From Oscillospiraceae bacterium (GTDB taxonomy: Bacteria; Bacillota; Clostridia; Oscillospirales; Oscillospiraceae), in the NCBI GenBank assembly GCA_017452505.1, contig JAFTMI010000027.1:1-64000 (forward strand): DNA of 64,000 bases, given 5' to 3'. This document shows positions 8,777-17,211 of this stretch, in pieces; the stretch's first letter is position 1; the number at the start of each line of letters is the position of its first letter. Under the pieces are notes generated by a model. That model saw nothing but the letters and a program-made list of their open reading frames with translations, had not been told where the DNA came from and searched no databases. Position numbers and translations under genes: made by a program.

Positions 8777-10130
8777 TTTTACCCTCCTTAATAAGACAGA
8801 CGATGGATTCTACATGGGAACATCTTGGGAAAAGATCCGCCGCTTGGGCGTTCTTTAATACATAGCCCCGCTCTTTGAGGAGGGCCACATCCCGGCCCAG
8901 TGTGGCCGGGTCGCAGGAAACATACACGATCCGCCGGGGGGACATTCTATGGAGGGCCTCGATGGTGTCGGCATTCAAGCCTTTCCGGGGCGGGTCTACC
9001 ACCACCACATCCGGACGGATGCCCTGATTTTCCAGTTCCAAAGCAGCCTTGCCTGCATCACCGCAGAAAAAGGAGGCGTTTTCGATGCCGTTGCGCTTGG
9101 CGTTCTCCCGGGCATCTTCCACCGCCTGCTCCACCACTTCCACGCCGATAACCTTGCCGGCGGCCTTGGCCATAGCTAAGGTAATGGTGCCCACGCCGCA
9201 GTAAAGATCCAGCACCAAGTCATCTTTGGTGATCTCGGCTTGGGCGATGGCGGCTTCGTACAGTCTTTGGGCTTGCTGATGGTTCACTTGATAGAAAGAC
9301 CGGGCGGACAGCCGGAATTTTAAGCCGCAAAGGGTGTCCTCAATATAGCCCGGGCCGTAGAGGGTGATAAATTCCTCCCCCAACACTGTGTTGCCGGCTT
9401 TGGTATTCACAGACAGCACCAGGCAGGTAAAGCCGGGCACGGCCTGCAATCTTTGAATCAAATCTTCAATATGGGGCAGTTTCCGTCCGTTGACCACCAA
9501 GCAGACCAAAATCTGCTCGCTGACTGCACCCCGGCGCACATAAATATGCCGCAGGAGCCCCTTGCCGGTGGTTTCGTCATAGGCGGTAATGCGATAGTGG
9601 TTTACATAATCTACAACGATCCTCTTCACCCGGTCAGTTTCCGGGGGTAGGATCAAGCAATTTTCGTTTTCAATGACCTGGTGAGTACCGGCCTTAAAAA
9701 AGCCTGCAAACACCCTGTTTTTGTGGGAGGAAACGGGATATTGGGCCTTGTTCCGGTAGCCGTAGCAGGTGGGGGCAGCCAAAATGGGCACTTCCGCCAA
9801 GCTCTCGCCGCCGATGCGGTTTAGGCATTGGCGTACCCGCTCGGCTTTCAGCCGGGTCTCTTCTTCGTAGTCCATATGCCAGAAGTCACAGCCGCCGCAA
9901 AGCTTGGCAACGGGGCACTCCCGGTTTACACGGTGAGGGGATTTCTCCAAAATCTCCACGATCTTGCCGGCGGCCCAGGTCTTGCCCACTTTTTCAATGC
10001 GCACCCGGTACTTCTCACCGGCGATGGCGTTGGGCAGGAACACGGCGCAGCCCTCGATCCGGGCAACACCCTGACCCTCGGCAGTATAGTCGGTGACGAC
10101 CGCCTCGTAAATTTGGTTCTTTTCAAGCAT
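8769..10130 (-). CDS. rlmD: 23S rRNA (uracil-C5)-methyltransferase, RlmD/RlmCD (TrmA/RumA family)
   Basis: A 453-residue protein with an N-terminal TRAM domain (about 1-60), a Cys cluster (CPVAKLCGGCDFWH, about 73-86) that in RumA binds a 4Fe-4S cluster, and a C-terminal SAM methyltransferase domain (LDLYCGVGTIT, VVVDPPRKGL, YVSCDPATLGRD). The Cys in VSCDP is the nucleophile that attacks uracil C6. In Bacillus-type bacteria one enzyme often methylates both U747 and U1939, so substrate range is not decided here. Length is typical of the family. It precedes the vanY-like gene and is 16 bp downstream of the GNAT gene, on one likely transcript. Confidence 0.93.
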   Translation of the reverse strand: MLEKNQIYEAVVTDYTAEGQGVARIEGCAVFLPNAIAGEKYRVRIEKVGKTWAAGKIVEILEKSPHRVNRECPVAKLCGGCDFWHMDYEEETRLKAERVRQCLNRIGGESLAEVPILAAPTCYGYRNKAQYPVSSHKNRVFAGFFKAGTHQVIENENCLILPPETDRVKRIVVDYVNHYRITAYDETTGKGLLRHIYVRRGAVSEQILVCLVVNGRKLPHIEDLIQRLQAVPGFTCLVLSVNTKAGNTVLGEEFITLYGPGYIEDTLCGLKFRLSARSFYQVNHQQAQRLYEAAIAQAEITKDDLVLDLYCGVGTITLAMAKAAGKVIGVEVVEQAVEDARENAKRNGIENASFFCGDAGKAALELENQGIRPDVVVVDPPRKGLNADTIEALHRMSPRRIVYVSCDPATLGRDVALLKERGYVLKNAQAADLFPRCSHVESIVCLIKEGKNA

Positions 10131-10146
10131 TTGATGATCTCCTGCT

Positions 10147-10614
10147 TTACAAAAGCTGTTCCATACCCACTTTCTGGGGCTTCAGACCTAATTTTTCATA
10201 AAATGCCATAGCGCTGGGGTTGCAAGACCAGACATTTAAGGTGATGCTGGCGCAGTCCCGGCTCTTGGCATAGCGGCAAACCGCCTCGTAGAGAGTTTTG
10301 CCGATGTGCTTTCCGCGGCAGTTTTCGTGAACGCACAGATCGTCAATATAGCAGGTGGTGTGGTCACAAATAACACTGTCCCGGTAATAGGTCTTCATTT
10401 GGCAGAAGCAGTAGCCCAGCACATTGCCATCTTCCACAGCCACAAAAATGGGGGTCTCAGCCTTGTCCAGCATGGAAAGCACCTGGGAAGGACCGTATTT
10501 TTGAGCATCAGCCCGGAAAATATCCGGCCGGCCGTTGTGATGCACCCGGCCTACCTGCCGCAGCAGTTCCAAAATGCCCGGCACATCTTCGGGGGTTGCA
10601 AAACGAATATCCAT
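10147..10614 (-). CDS. GNAT-family N-acetyltransferase
   Basis: A 155-residue single-domain GNAT protein. It begins MDIRFATPEDV, a common GNAT opening, and has the acetyl-CoA pyrophosphate-binding motif A in CRGKHIGKTL (about residues 100-109), followed by a C-terminal YEKLGL motif. AAGGAGT precedes the ATG. The substrate cannot be read from sequence; family members acetylate small amines, antibiotics, protein N-termini or ribosomal proteins. It lies 16 bp upstream of rlmD. Confidence 0.85.
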   Translation of the reverse strand: MDIRFATPEDVPGILELLRQVGRVHHNGRPDIFRADAQKYGPSQVLSMLDKAETPIFVAVEDGNVLGYCFCQMKTYYRDSVICDHTTCYIDDLCVHENCRGKHIGKTLYEAVCRYAKSRDCASITLNVWSCNPSAMAFYEKLGLKPQKVGMEQLL

Positions 10615-10638
10615 AAACGACTCCTTTGTGTAATGTAA

Positions 10639-10662
10639 CAGGGAGCGTGGTGACGCTCCCTG
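10639..10662 (-). terminator. Hairpin between SdpI-like gene and GNAT gene
   Basis: CAGGGAGCG pairs perfectly with CGCTCCCTG across six bases. There is no T-run on the minus side, so it may be a weak terminator or an mRNA-stabilising hairpin. Confidence 0.45.
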
Positions 10663-10668
10663 GTGTTC

Positions 10669-11118
10669 TTATTGGCGGCGGCTGCCGTCAGCGGTGAAAA
10701 ACTTTGCGCACAAAATGGCAATGCCCAGCCGGACAGCACCGATCAGACCCAGCTGCCACAGCAGGCACACCATGGCAGAGCGCGCCACCTGATAGGTGTC
10801 CTTGCCGATAAAGGTCAGGTCTACAATAATGGCGATGACCAGCAGGATAAGGCCTAAAGCACTAAAGGCAATGCCGGCAATTCTCTGAGAAAAACGCCAG
10901 GCTTCCACACTGCCCATACCGAAATATGTACGGAAGCCGAATTTATAATTGGCCTCCGGCGGTGCCATAAACCGGTACATAAAGCCCAGGATCAGCAGGG
11001 AAAGCGGGCCTGCCAGCAAAAGGATAGACAGCAAAAAACGAATGAGGCCCAACATGGTGTTTAAGTTAGGCACTAAGGCCGCAAAATCCATATCAAAAAG
11101 GCCGGTGATCAAATCCAT
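10669..11118 (-). CDS. SdpI-like membrane protein
   Basis: A 149-residue integral membrane protein with three to four hydrophobic segments (about 22-48, 80-105, 118-142). The stretch FGFRTYFGMGSVEAWRFSQ (about 65-83) matches the conserved SdpI/YhfL C-terminal motif (FGxRT..S...W..). In Bacillus SdpI is the immunity protein against the SdpC toxin and captures the repressor SdpR; most homologues, like this one, have no SdpC neighbour, so immunity is not implied. AAGGAG precedes the ATG. It lies 11 bp downstream of nrdR. Confidence 0.7.
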   Translation of the reverse strand: MDLITGLFDMDFAALVPNLNTMLGLIRFLLSILLLAGPLSLLILGFMYRFMAPPEANYKFGFRTYFGMGSVEAWRFSQRIAGIAFSALGLILLVIAIIVDLTFIGKDTYQVARSAMVCLLWQLGLIGAVRLGIAILCAKFFTADGSRRQ

Positions 11119-11129
11119 GGGGTTTCTCC

Positions 11130-11585
11130 TTATTTCTCTTCCAGGAACTGCTCGATCTCGTGGACAAAGCTGCGCACATCCACAAACCGACGGTATACAG
11201 AGGCAAAGCGGATATAAGCCACCTCATCCAAAGTCTTGATCCGCTCCATCACCATTTGGCCAATGGTGTCGGTGCTGACCTCCCGTTCCAAAGTGTTCTG
11301 AATGGTCTGCTCGATCTCGGTAGCAATTCGGTCCAGATCCTTCACATCCACCTTCCGCTTGTCAAAAGCCCGGACCATAGCGTTAAGAATCTTATTCCGG
11401 TCGAAGGCTTGGCGGGTGCCATCCCGCTTCACAACGATGATGGGCAGGCTTTCCACTACTTCATAGGTGGTGAAACGGCGCTGGCAGTTCAGACATTCCC
11501 GGCGGCGGCGAATGCTCTGGCCGTCCTCGGAATGACGGGAGTCTACAACTTTACTTTCCTGGTCTCCGCAAAATGGACATTTCAT
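11130..11585 (-). CDS. nrdR: Transcriptional repressor NrdR
   Basis: A 151-residue protein starting MKCPFCGDQESKVVDSRH. A zinc ribbon (CPFC at 3-6, CLNCQRRF at about 31-38) is followed by an ATP-cone (about 46-136, VVKRDGTRQAFDRNKI). NrdR represses ribonucleotide reductase genes in response to ATP/dATP. The start at 11585 is preceded by AAAGAGGTG; the longer open frame to 12158 is an upstream artefact. Its own promoter is at 11641-11669. Confidence 0.97.
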   Translation of the reverse strand: MKCPFCGDQESKVVDSRHSEDGQSIRRRRECLNCQRRFTTYEVVESLPIIVVKRDGTRQAFDRNKILNAMVRAFDKRKVDVKDLDRIATEIEQTIQNTLEREVSTDTIGQMVMERIKTLDEVAYIRFASVYRRFVDVRSFVHEIEQFLEEK

Positions 11586-11640
11586 AGGAAACGCACCTCT
11601 TTTTCTGTATTTACCGAAAGGTATACATAATATCGAGTAT

Positions 11641-11669
11641 ATTATACCAGCAGAATTCGCCTCTGTCCA
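11641..11669 (-). promoter_or_regulatory. nrdR promoter
   Basis: On the minus strand TGGACA, 17 bases, then TATAAT with an extended -10 TGG. It places the transcript start about 45 bases before the nrdR start codon. Confidence 0.75.
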
Positions 11670-11744
11670 GCATTTTTTTACCCTTGCCAAATTGGCCTTT
11701 TCGGGGTAAAATATGGGAAAGACAAAACGAAAGGGAAAATCGTT

Positions 11745-12164
11745 GTGAAGAAAAAAACTGTTGTTTATGTAGTGTGGGCAGTATGGTATGTGATCTGCCT
11801 GCTCTTGTGCCTGGGCGAAGAACCTGCCGGTATGGCAAAAATACCCTTTGTGGTGGTAGGTCTTGCGGCCTATGCGCCGCCCTTTTATCTGCTGTATCTG
11901 TCCAAAAAGGATGCAAAGACGGTTAAAATCGTGCAAATCATCAGCGTAGCATCTTTGATCGCTTTTATAGTACTGTTTGTGCTGGGCGTTCTGTCTGTCA
12001 ACTGGAGCGCTGCGGCAGGCCGGATCGTGGATATCCTGTTCAAAATTTTCTGTGCGCCCGTTGTGTGCGGCCAGTTTTGGGTCGTGGGTCTGTTTTTGTG
12101 GGCCAGTCTTCTGCGGGCTTGTGTCCTGCTGCTTAAAAAGCTGAACCGCCCCGATCAAAAGTAA
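11745..12164 (+). CDS. Small four-helix membrane protein, unknown
   Basis: A 139-residue protein from a GTG start at 11745 (MKKKTVVYVVWAV). Four hydrophobic segments lie at about 5-24, 32-50, 62-84 and 102-128. A weak AAAGGGAAA precedes the start. The gene faces nrdR divergently and its last 32 bases overlap the tail of the CDF transporter on the other strand. I do not recognise the family. Coding is supported by the regular alternation of helices and charged loops rather than by homology. Confidence 0.6.
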   Translation: MKKKTVVYVVWAVWYVICLLLCLGEEPAGMAKIPFVVVGLAAYAPPFYLLYLSKKDAKTVKIVQIISVASLIAFIVLFVLGVLSVNWSAAAGRIVDILFKIFCAPVVCGQFWVVGLFLWASLLRACVLLLKKLNRPDQK

Positions 12165-13308
12165 TTACCAAGTAATATTTGCCCTGGCGGGCTTCTGCCA
12201 GGGCATTTTCTAAGCCTTTCTGAATGGCTTTTTCCTGCCCGGCTAATTCGTGGGGGATATTGATGTCAAAAACCAAATTGGTGTGGCCCGCGCCCTTGAC
12301 CATGCGGAAATCGTGGAGGGAAAGCCGCTCGTCCTGCTGCTTCAAGAGATTGCAGATGCATTCCCGGGTCTCGTCCACCACCGGGTCGCCTACCACCACC
12401 GGGTCATAGTGAATGCTCAGGTGCACACCCAGGTCGGCAAGGCACTTGCGTTCTAAGTTGTCGATCAGTTCGTGGCACCAAAGGGCATCCAGTGTTTGAT
12501 CCATCTCCACATGGAGGCTGCCGAACCGCTGACCGGGGCCGTAATCGTGGACCATCAGATCGTGGTAGCCCAGCACAGCCTCTTCCTGCTTGACCAGTGC
12601 TGCGATTTGCTTTTGCAGCTCCGGGCTGGCAGACTCACCCAGCAACGGAGAAATGGTGTCCTTGGCCAAAGTCCATCCGCTGTATAGAATAAATGCGGCC
12701 ACACCAAGGCCCATATAGCCGTCAATGTGCCAGTGGGTAAAATGCTCTACCAAAGCGGCAAGGAGCACCGCACCAGTGGAAATGCAATCGTTCCGGCTGT
12801 CGGCAGCGGTTGCCAAAATGGCGGTGGAATCTATGTACTTGCCCAGACGGGTGTTAAACAGGGACAGCCACAGCTTTATGCCGATGGAAAGCGCCAGCAC
12901 TAACACCAACGGAATGGAAAAAGCCACAGCCGTGGGGTGGAGAATTTTGTTTACAGAGGTTTTTCCCAATTCAAAGCCAATGAGAATGATCATCACCGCA
13001 ACCGCCAGGCCGGACAGGTATTCAAACCGGGCGTGGCCGTAGGGGTGATCCTCGTCGGCGGGCTTTTCTGCCAACTTAAAGCCGATAAAGGTGACAAGGC
13101 TGCTGCTGGCATCGGACAGGTTATTCATAGCGTCGGCGGTGATGGACACCGAGCCGGATAACGTACCGATGAGGAATTTTGCGCCAAAGAGCGCTAAATT
13201 GCAAATAATACCCACAATGCCGCTGAGCCGTCCGGCGGCGGACCGCACCTTGGGCTCACTGGGGGCAAGGCCCTTGGGAAGACCTGCTTTCATCAAAATT
13301 TTTACCAT
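12133..13308 (-). CDS. Cation diffusion facilitator (CDF) family transporter
   Basis: A 391-residue CDF antiporter for divalent cations (Zn, Fe or Mn against protons). The membrane part (about 25-230) contains the metal site residues in SITADAMNNLSD (TM2) and ATAADSRNDCIST (TM5), matching the HxxxD/DxxxD pattern of the family with D replacing H. DHPYGHARFEY is the conserved HPFGHGR-type loop. The C-terminal half (about 230-391) is the cytoplasmic regulatory domain (HDLMVHDYGPG), longer than average with an extra ~80-residue tail. GGAGG precedes the ATG. The exact metal cannot be decided. Confidence 0.92.
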   Translation of the reverse strand: MVKILMKAGLPKGLAPSEPKVRSAAGRLSGIVGIICNLALFGAKFLIGTLSGSVSITADAMNNLSDASSSLVTFIGFKLAEKPADEDHPYGHARFEYLSGLAVAVMIILIGFELGKTSVNKILHPTAVAFSIPLVLVLALSIGIKLWLSLFNTRLGKYIDSTAILATAADSRNDCISTGAVLLAALVEHFTHWHIDGYMGLGVAAFILYSGWTLAKDTISPLLGESASPELQKQIAALVKQEEAVLGYHDLMVHDYGPGQRFGSLHVEMDQTLDALWCHELIDNLERKCLADLGVHLSIHYDPVVVGDPVVDETRECICNLLKQQDERLSLHDFRMVKGAGHTNLVFDINIPHELAGQEKAIQKGLENALAEARQGKYYLVITFDRGGSAF

Positions 13309-13351
13309 AATTACCTCCAGGCAAAACTTGTAGTATTTGGATTTGTATTTT

Positions 13352-13429
13352 GTAGGGGAGGGATGTCATCCCTCCCGTTACCTTGCCAACATTGGAACCA
13401 TTGCGGGAGGCATACTATGCCTCCCCTAC
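13352..13429. repeat. Bipartite palindromic intergenic repeat, copy 2
   Basis: Same design as the element at 6744: GTAGGGGAGGGATGTC half, variable spacer, then GCGGGAGGCATAC half ending CCCCTAC. It lies between two divergent genes. Confidence 0.8.
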
Positions 13430-13448
13430 AGGGAAATTGCCGTTTTTC

Positions 13449-13488
13449 GAAATTCTACCGCCGGTAGAGTGAGAAATTCTACCGCCGG
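13449..13488. repeat. Short tandem direct repeat
   Basis: GAAATTCTACCGCCGG occurs at 13449-13464 and 13473-13488, exactly 24 bp apart, directly after the palindromic repeat and upstream of the degV promoter. It could be an operator or repeat debris. Confidence 0.4.
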
Positions 13489-13541
13489 GAGGCATGAAAA
13501 TACCCCATTCCAGCCCCGGGGGCTGTTCAAAAATAGGATTT

Positions 13542-13570
13542 TTGCGTAAAATATGTACCATAAATATTAT
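13542..13570 (+). promoter_or_regulatory. degV promoter
   Basis: TTGCGT (13542-13547), 17 bases, TATTAT (13565-13570), about 45 bases before the degV start. Confidence 0.6.
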
Positions 13571-13614
13571 ACGCGGCCAGGCGCTTCCTGTCCAGCGTTT
13601 TTGAAGGAGTTTTT

Positions 13615-14475
13615 ATGAACTATCAAATCATTACCGATTCCTGCTGCGATTTGCCGGAGCAGATGTATGACCAGTTAGATGTAACAGTTGTGAATTTGAG
13701 CCTTACCATCAAGGGTCAGACCATCAACAACTACACCGAGTCCCAACTGAAGGAGATCTATGCGGATCTGCGCGCCGGTGAGCATGCCACCACCGCCGCT
13801 GCCAACCCCCAGGATTGGGAGGATGCTATTGCCCCTGTTTTGGAGCAGGGAGAGGATGCTTTGGTGCTGGCTTTCTCCTCCGGTCTTTCCACTACTTATC
13901 AGTCTGCGGTGATCGCCGCTGAGGAGCTGATGGACCGCTTCCCCGGCAGAACCGTCAAGGTGGTGGATACCCTGTGCGCATCCATGGGCCAGGGCCTTCT
14001 GCTGTACTATGCCTGCAAGAAGCGGGATGCGGGTATGTCTTTAGAGGAAGTATTCGCCTGGTGCGAAGAAAAGAAATACAATCTTTGCCACTGGTTCACT
14101 GTGGACGATCTGTTCTTCTTAAAGCGGGGTGGCCGTGTCAGCGCAGCTACCGCCATCGCCGGTACGATGCTGCAGATCAAGCCCGTCCTCCATGTGGATA
14201 ACGAGGGTCATTTGATCAATGTAGCCAAGGCCCGGGGCCGTAAGGCTTCCATTCAGGCTCTGGCTAAGAAAATGGTTGACACCCAGATCCCCGGAGAGAA
14301 TGATATTGCCTTTATTTCCCACGGCGATTGCTTGGAGGATGCAGAGGCACTGGCAGAGATGATAAAGAGCCAGTGCGGCGTGAAGGAAGTTGTGATCCAC
14401 TACATCGGCGGCGTTATCGGTTCTCATTCCGGACCCGGCACTGTGGCGCTGTTCTTCCTGGGCAACGAAAGATAA
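13615..14475 (+). CDS. DegV family fatty-acid-binding protein
   Basis: A 286-residue DegV-fold protein. The opening YQIITDSCCDLP matches the family IxTDSxxDL signature, FSSGLSTTYQSA (about 86-97) matches the central SSxLSGTYQSA motif, and DDLFFLKRGGRVS (about 163-175) matches the DLxyLKrGGRIs motif that closes over the ligand. DegV/FakB proteins bind free fatty acids; FakB partners present them to the kinase FakA. No fakA is nearby, so the role here is by family only. GAAGGAG precedes the ATG. Confidence 0.92.
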   Translation: MNYQIITDSCCDLPEQMYDQLDVTVVNLSLTIKGQTINNYTESQLKEIYADLRAGEHATTAAANPQDWEDAIAPVLEQGEDALVLAFSSGLSTTYQSAVIAAEELMDRFPGRTVKVVDTLCASMGQGLLLYYACKKRDAGMSLEEVFAWCEEKKYNLCHWFTVDDLFFLKRGGRVSAATAIAGTMLQIKPVLHVDNEGHLINVAKARGRKASIQALAKKMVDTQIPGENDIAFISHGDCLEDAEALAEMIKSQCGVKEVVIHYIGGVIGSHSGPGTVALFFLGNER

Positions 14476-14490
14476 GAAAAAAGGAGCGGT

Positions 14491-14522
14491 TTGGGGCACC
14501 ATCCGTAAGGAAGGTGCCCCAA
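14491..14522 (+). terminator. Stable hairpin after degV
   Basis: TTGGGGCACC pairs with GGTGCCCCAA across 12 bases, 15 bp after the degV stop. It lacks a T-run and leads straight into the hairpin ladder. Confidence 0.5.
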
Positions 14523-14528
14523 TGATAT

Positions 14529-14691
14529 CCGTTCCTGTTCGGAACGGGTGATATACCTACGGTATGATATCGCACTTTGTGCGATGATATATGCCTTCGG
14601 CATATAAAAGGAACGGAGATTATATCATATTTTCACGAAGTGGAAATATATCATACGGCTTTTGCCGTATATCATATCTCGTCAGAGATAT
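14529..14691. repeat. Ladder of seven consecutive short hairpins
   Basis: Seven small inverted repeats follow one another: arms CCGTTCC (14529/14541), TACC (14554/14561), ATCGCAC (14569/14579), ATATGCC (14589/14599), ATTTTCAC with one wobble (14629/14640), ATACGGC (14653/14664) and ATATCTC (14674/14685). Loops are 3-5 bases. The stems differ in sequence, but the linkers are all variants of TGATAT or ATATCAT, with the orientation switching midway around a GGAACGG that can also pair with the first CCGTTCC. No coding frame is evident. The class is unknown to me. Confidence 0.75.
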
Positions 14692-14765
14692 ATCATTTTT
14701 ACCTACCCCCAAATTAGATTCTCTTTTTTGGCAAGTTTTTGCTTTTTAAAGTACGTAACCCACTC

Positions 14766-14798
14766 TGACACTTTCGAAAACTGAAAGTGTCATTTTTT
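14766..14798 (+). terminator. Intrinsic terminator downstream of hairpin ladder
   Basis: TGACACTTTC pairs with GAAAGTGTCA across seven bases and is followed by six Ts on the plus strand. It would end transcripts passing through the hairpin ladder. Confidence 0.75.
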
Positions 14799-14807
14799 GA
14801 TTAGCAT

Positions 14808-14846
14808 AGAAAAACGGAGACTACTTCTTTACAAAGTGTCTCCGTT
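14808..14846. terminator. Bidirectional hairpin between degV and EF-G-like genes
   Basis: AACGGAGAC (14813-14821) pairs with GTCTCCGTT (14838-14846). On the minus strand it is followed by TTTTC, and on the plus strand by a T-run about 10 bases on. Confidence 0.55.
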
Positions 14847-14872
14847 ACCGCTCTTTTTTATGCATAATGAAA

Positions 14873-14896
14873 GCGGTGCAGCCGGAGCTGCACCGC
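14873..14896 (-). terminator. Hairpin after EF-G-like gene
   Basis: GCGGTGCAGC pairs perfectly with GCTGCACCGC across four bases, 9 bp beyond the stop at 14905. Confidence 0.6.
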
Positions 14897-14904
14897 TTAT
14901 GTTT

Positions 14905-16968
14905 TTAGTCGTCGTTCTTAGCTTCGTCGATGATCTTCTGCTGGTTGGCCTTGGGCACTTCCTCGTAACGGACAAACTCCAGTGTGAAGGTGCCGCGGGC
15001 CTGGGTCATAGCCCGCAGGTCAATGGCGTAGTTGCTCATTTCAGCCATGGGAACTTCAGCTTCCACCACGGTGTTGCCGTCGGCATCGGGGTTCATACCC
15101 AGAGGACGGCCGCGGCGCTTGCTCAGGTCACCCATCACATCGCCCACGTAGGACTCGGGAACGGTAACGGCCAAAGCACCAACAGGCTCCAGCAGAGTGG
15201 GAGCGGCGTTGGGCATAGCTTCCTTGAAGGCCAGGATAGCGGCCAGCTTACATGCCATTTCGTTGGAGTCAACAGGGTGGTAAGAGCCATCGTACAGAAC
15301 AGCCTTCAGACCAACCATGGGATAGCCGGCCAGGGGTCCCTTGAGAACGGCTTCCTGCACGCCCTTTTCAACAGCGGGGTTGAAGTTCTTGGGCACAGCG
15401 CCGCCCACAACTTCCACATCGAAGATCAGCTCGTCCTGCTCCTCCTGGGGAGAGAACCGGATCCAAACATCACCGAACTGACCGGAACCGCCGGTCTGCT
15501 TCTTGTGACGGCCATGGGCCTCGACGGTCTTCTTGATCTTCTCGCGGAAAGCGACCTTGGCGGGGCTCAGCTCAGCATCCACACCAAAGCGGCTCTTCAG
15601 TTTGGAAACCAGCACGTCCAGATGCTGATCGCCGGCGCCGGAGATGACCAGCTGATGGGTCTCAGCGTTGTTGACCAAGGTGAAGGAGGGATCTTCCTCG
15701 TTCAGACGGGCAAGGCCGGCAGCGACCTTTTCTTCCTGGCCCTTGGTCTTGGGAGCGATGGCCTGGGAGTAGCAGGGAGCTGCGTAGGGGATCTGCTTCA
15801 GGCTGACCACCTTACGGGGATCGCAAAGGGTATCGCCGGTCTTGACCTTATCCATCTTGCCGATGGCGCCGATGTCACCGCAGGCCAGAGCCTTGATCTC
15901 GGTGGCCTTCTTGCCGCACATGGTGTACAGACGGCCCAGCTTCTCGGTCTCGCCGGTACGGGCATTGACCAGAGCGGTATCGGAGGTGATCTCACCAGAC
16001 AGGACCTTCACGAAGGAGTACTTGCCGTACTGATCGGAAACGGTCTTGAAAACAAAGGCAGAGGGAACGCCGCCGGGAGAAACCACGAACTCCTCGGTAG
16101 TGCCGTCGGCCAAGGTTGCCTTGTGGTAGTTACCCTCGATGGGGTTGGGGAACAGGTCGATGATGTGATCCATCAGCATGAGGCTGCCCAGGCAGTTGAC
16201 ACCGGAGCCGCAGAGCACGGGGAAGATGGTCCGGTCCAGAACACCCTGGTGGATGCCCTTGATCATTTCAGCGTAAGTAAAGTCTTCGCCACCGAAGAAC
16301 TTGTCCATGAATTCTTCGCTGGTCTCAGCGACAGCTTCCTTCAAAGCATCGTTGAAGTCGGTGATGACTTCTTCCTTGCCCTCGGGAACGTCGATCTCAA
16401 CGCGCTTTAAGTTCTGCATCTCGTAAGCGCGCTTGTTCAGCACATCGATGATACCGGTTACCTTGCGGTTGCCGTCCCAGATGGGAACGACCAGAGGTGC
16501 GATCTTGTTGCCGTACTTCTCACGCAGAGCGTCAAAAGTAGCGTTGTAGTCGGAGTTGTCCTCATCTACCTTGGAGATGTAGACGATGCAGGGCATATTC
16601 CGGTCCTGGCAGTACTTCCAAGCCTTTTCAAAGCCAACGGTGATACCGTCCTTGGCGGACAGAACCAAAATGGCTGCATCGGCGGCGCGGAGGGCTTCCA
16701 TCACAGCGCCGGAGAAGTCGAAACCACCGGGGGTGTCCAGCAGGTTCAGCTTGGTATTCTTATAAACGAGAGGCACCAAAGAGGTGGAAATGGAAATATT
16801 ACGCTTGATCTCCTCGGGATCGTAGTCACAAACGGTGTTGCCGTCAGCGTTTTTGCCCATACGGACAATAGAACCGGTCATATAGAGCAGGCTCTCAGCC
16901 AGGGCGGATTTACCGCTGCCGCTGTGTCCCAGCAAGCAGACGTTGCGAATAGCATTTGCAGTGTACAT
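14905..16968 (-). CDS. Elongation factor G-like translational GTPase (FusA paralogue)
   Basis: A 687-residue protein with the whole EF-G architecture: G domain (P-loop GHSGSGKS at about 14-21, DTPGGFDF at about 77-84), domain II, and C-terminal domains III-V. The G4 motif reads SKVD rather than the usual NKxD, and the switch I region (NISISTSLVPL) is that of the EF-G2-like subfamily. It therefore looks like the paralogous EF-G-like protein common in Clostridia and actinobacteria rather than the main fusA, which normally sits in the str operon with rpsL/rpsG and tufA; none of these is nearby. Its substrate stage in translation is not established. AAAGGAG precedes the ATG. Confidence 0.88.
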   Translation of the reverse strand: MYTANAIRNVCLLGHSGSGKSALAESLLYMTGSIVRMGKNADGNTVCDYDPEEIKRNISISTSLVPLVYKNTKLNLLDTPGGFDFSGAVMEALRAADAAILVLSAKDGITVGFEKAWKYCQDRNMPCIVYISKVDEDNSDYNATFDALREKYGNKIAPLVVPIWDGNRKVTGIIDVLNKRAYEMQNLKRVEIDVPEGKEEVITDFNDALKEAVAETSEEFMDKFFGGEDFTYAEMIKGIHQGVLDRTIFPVLCGSGVNCLGSLMLMDHIIDLFPNPIEGNYHKATLADGTTEEFVVSPGGVPSAFVFKTVSDQYGKYSFVKVLSGEITSDTALVNARTGETEKLGRLYTMCGKKATEIKALACGDIGAIGKMDKVKTGDTLCDPRKVVSLKQIPYAAPCYSQAIAPKTKGQEEKVAAGLARLNEEDPSFTLVNNAETHQLVISGAGDQHLDVLVSKLKSRFGVDAELSPAKVAFREKIKKTVEAHGRHKKQTGGSGQFGDVWIRFSPQEEQDELIFDVEVVGGAVPKNFNPAVEKGVQEAVLKGPLAGYPMVGLKAVLYDGSYHPVDSNEMACKLAAILAFKEAMPNAAPTLLEPVGALAVTVPESYVGDVMGDLSKRRGRPLGMNPDADGNTVVEAEVPMAEMSNYAIDLRAMTQARGTFTLEFVRYEEVPKANQQKIIDEAKNDD

Positions 16969-17020
16969 ATATGTTCATTCTCCTTTCGTGGACCGCGGTG
17001 CACAGCACCGCAATAAGGAC

Positions 17021-17049
17021 ATTATACACGAACAGCGCTGTGATTTCAA
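17021..17049 (-). promoter_or_regulatory. Promoter of EF-G-like gene
   Basis: On the minus strand TTGAAA, 17 bases, TATAAT. The short leader includes a hairpin GCGGTGC/GCACCGC before the ribosome site. Confidence 0.7.
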
Positions 17050-17211
17050 TGGTTTTTTTGTGATTTTTGTGAAAAAATCCCAGCCGGGGGCAAAATGTTT
17101 GGAAATCGGTGTGTTTTTCGCACAAACACATTTGTCTTTTGCTAAAAAGTTTTACTTTTAGGGTCACCTCCGGGAAGATACTACCGCTCTCCTGTGATGA
17201 ACAATCTATTC

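Noticed and set aside
11586-12158. N-terminal extension of the nrdR frame
   Set aside because: NrdR always starts at MKCPFC; a promoter and ribosome site lie between, and the extension has no protein character.
14529-14691. CRISPR array
   Set aside because: Stems differ from unit to unit, there is no constant 25-35 bp repeat and no cas gene.
14797-16410. 537-codon plus-strand frame
   Set aside because: Antisense of the EF-G-like gene, whose motifs are unambiguous.
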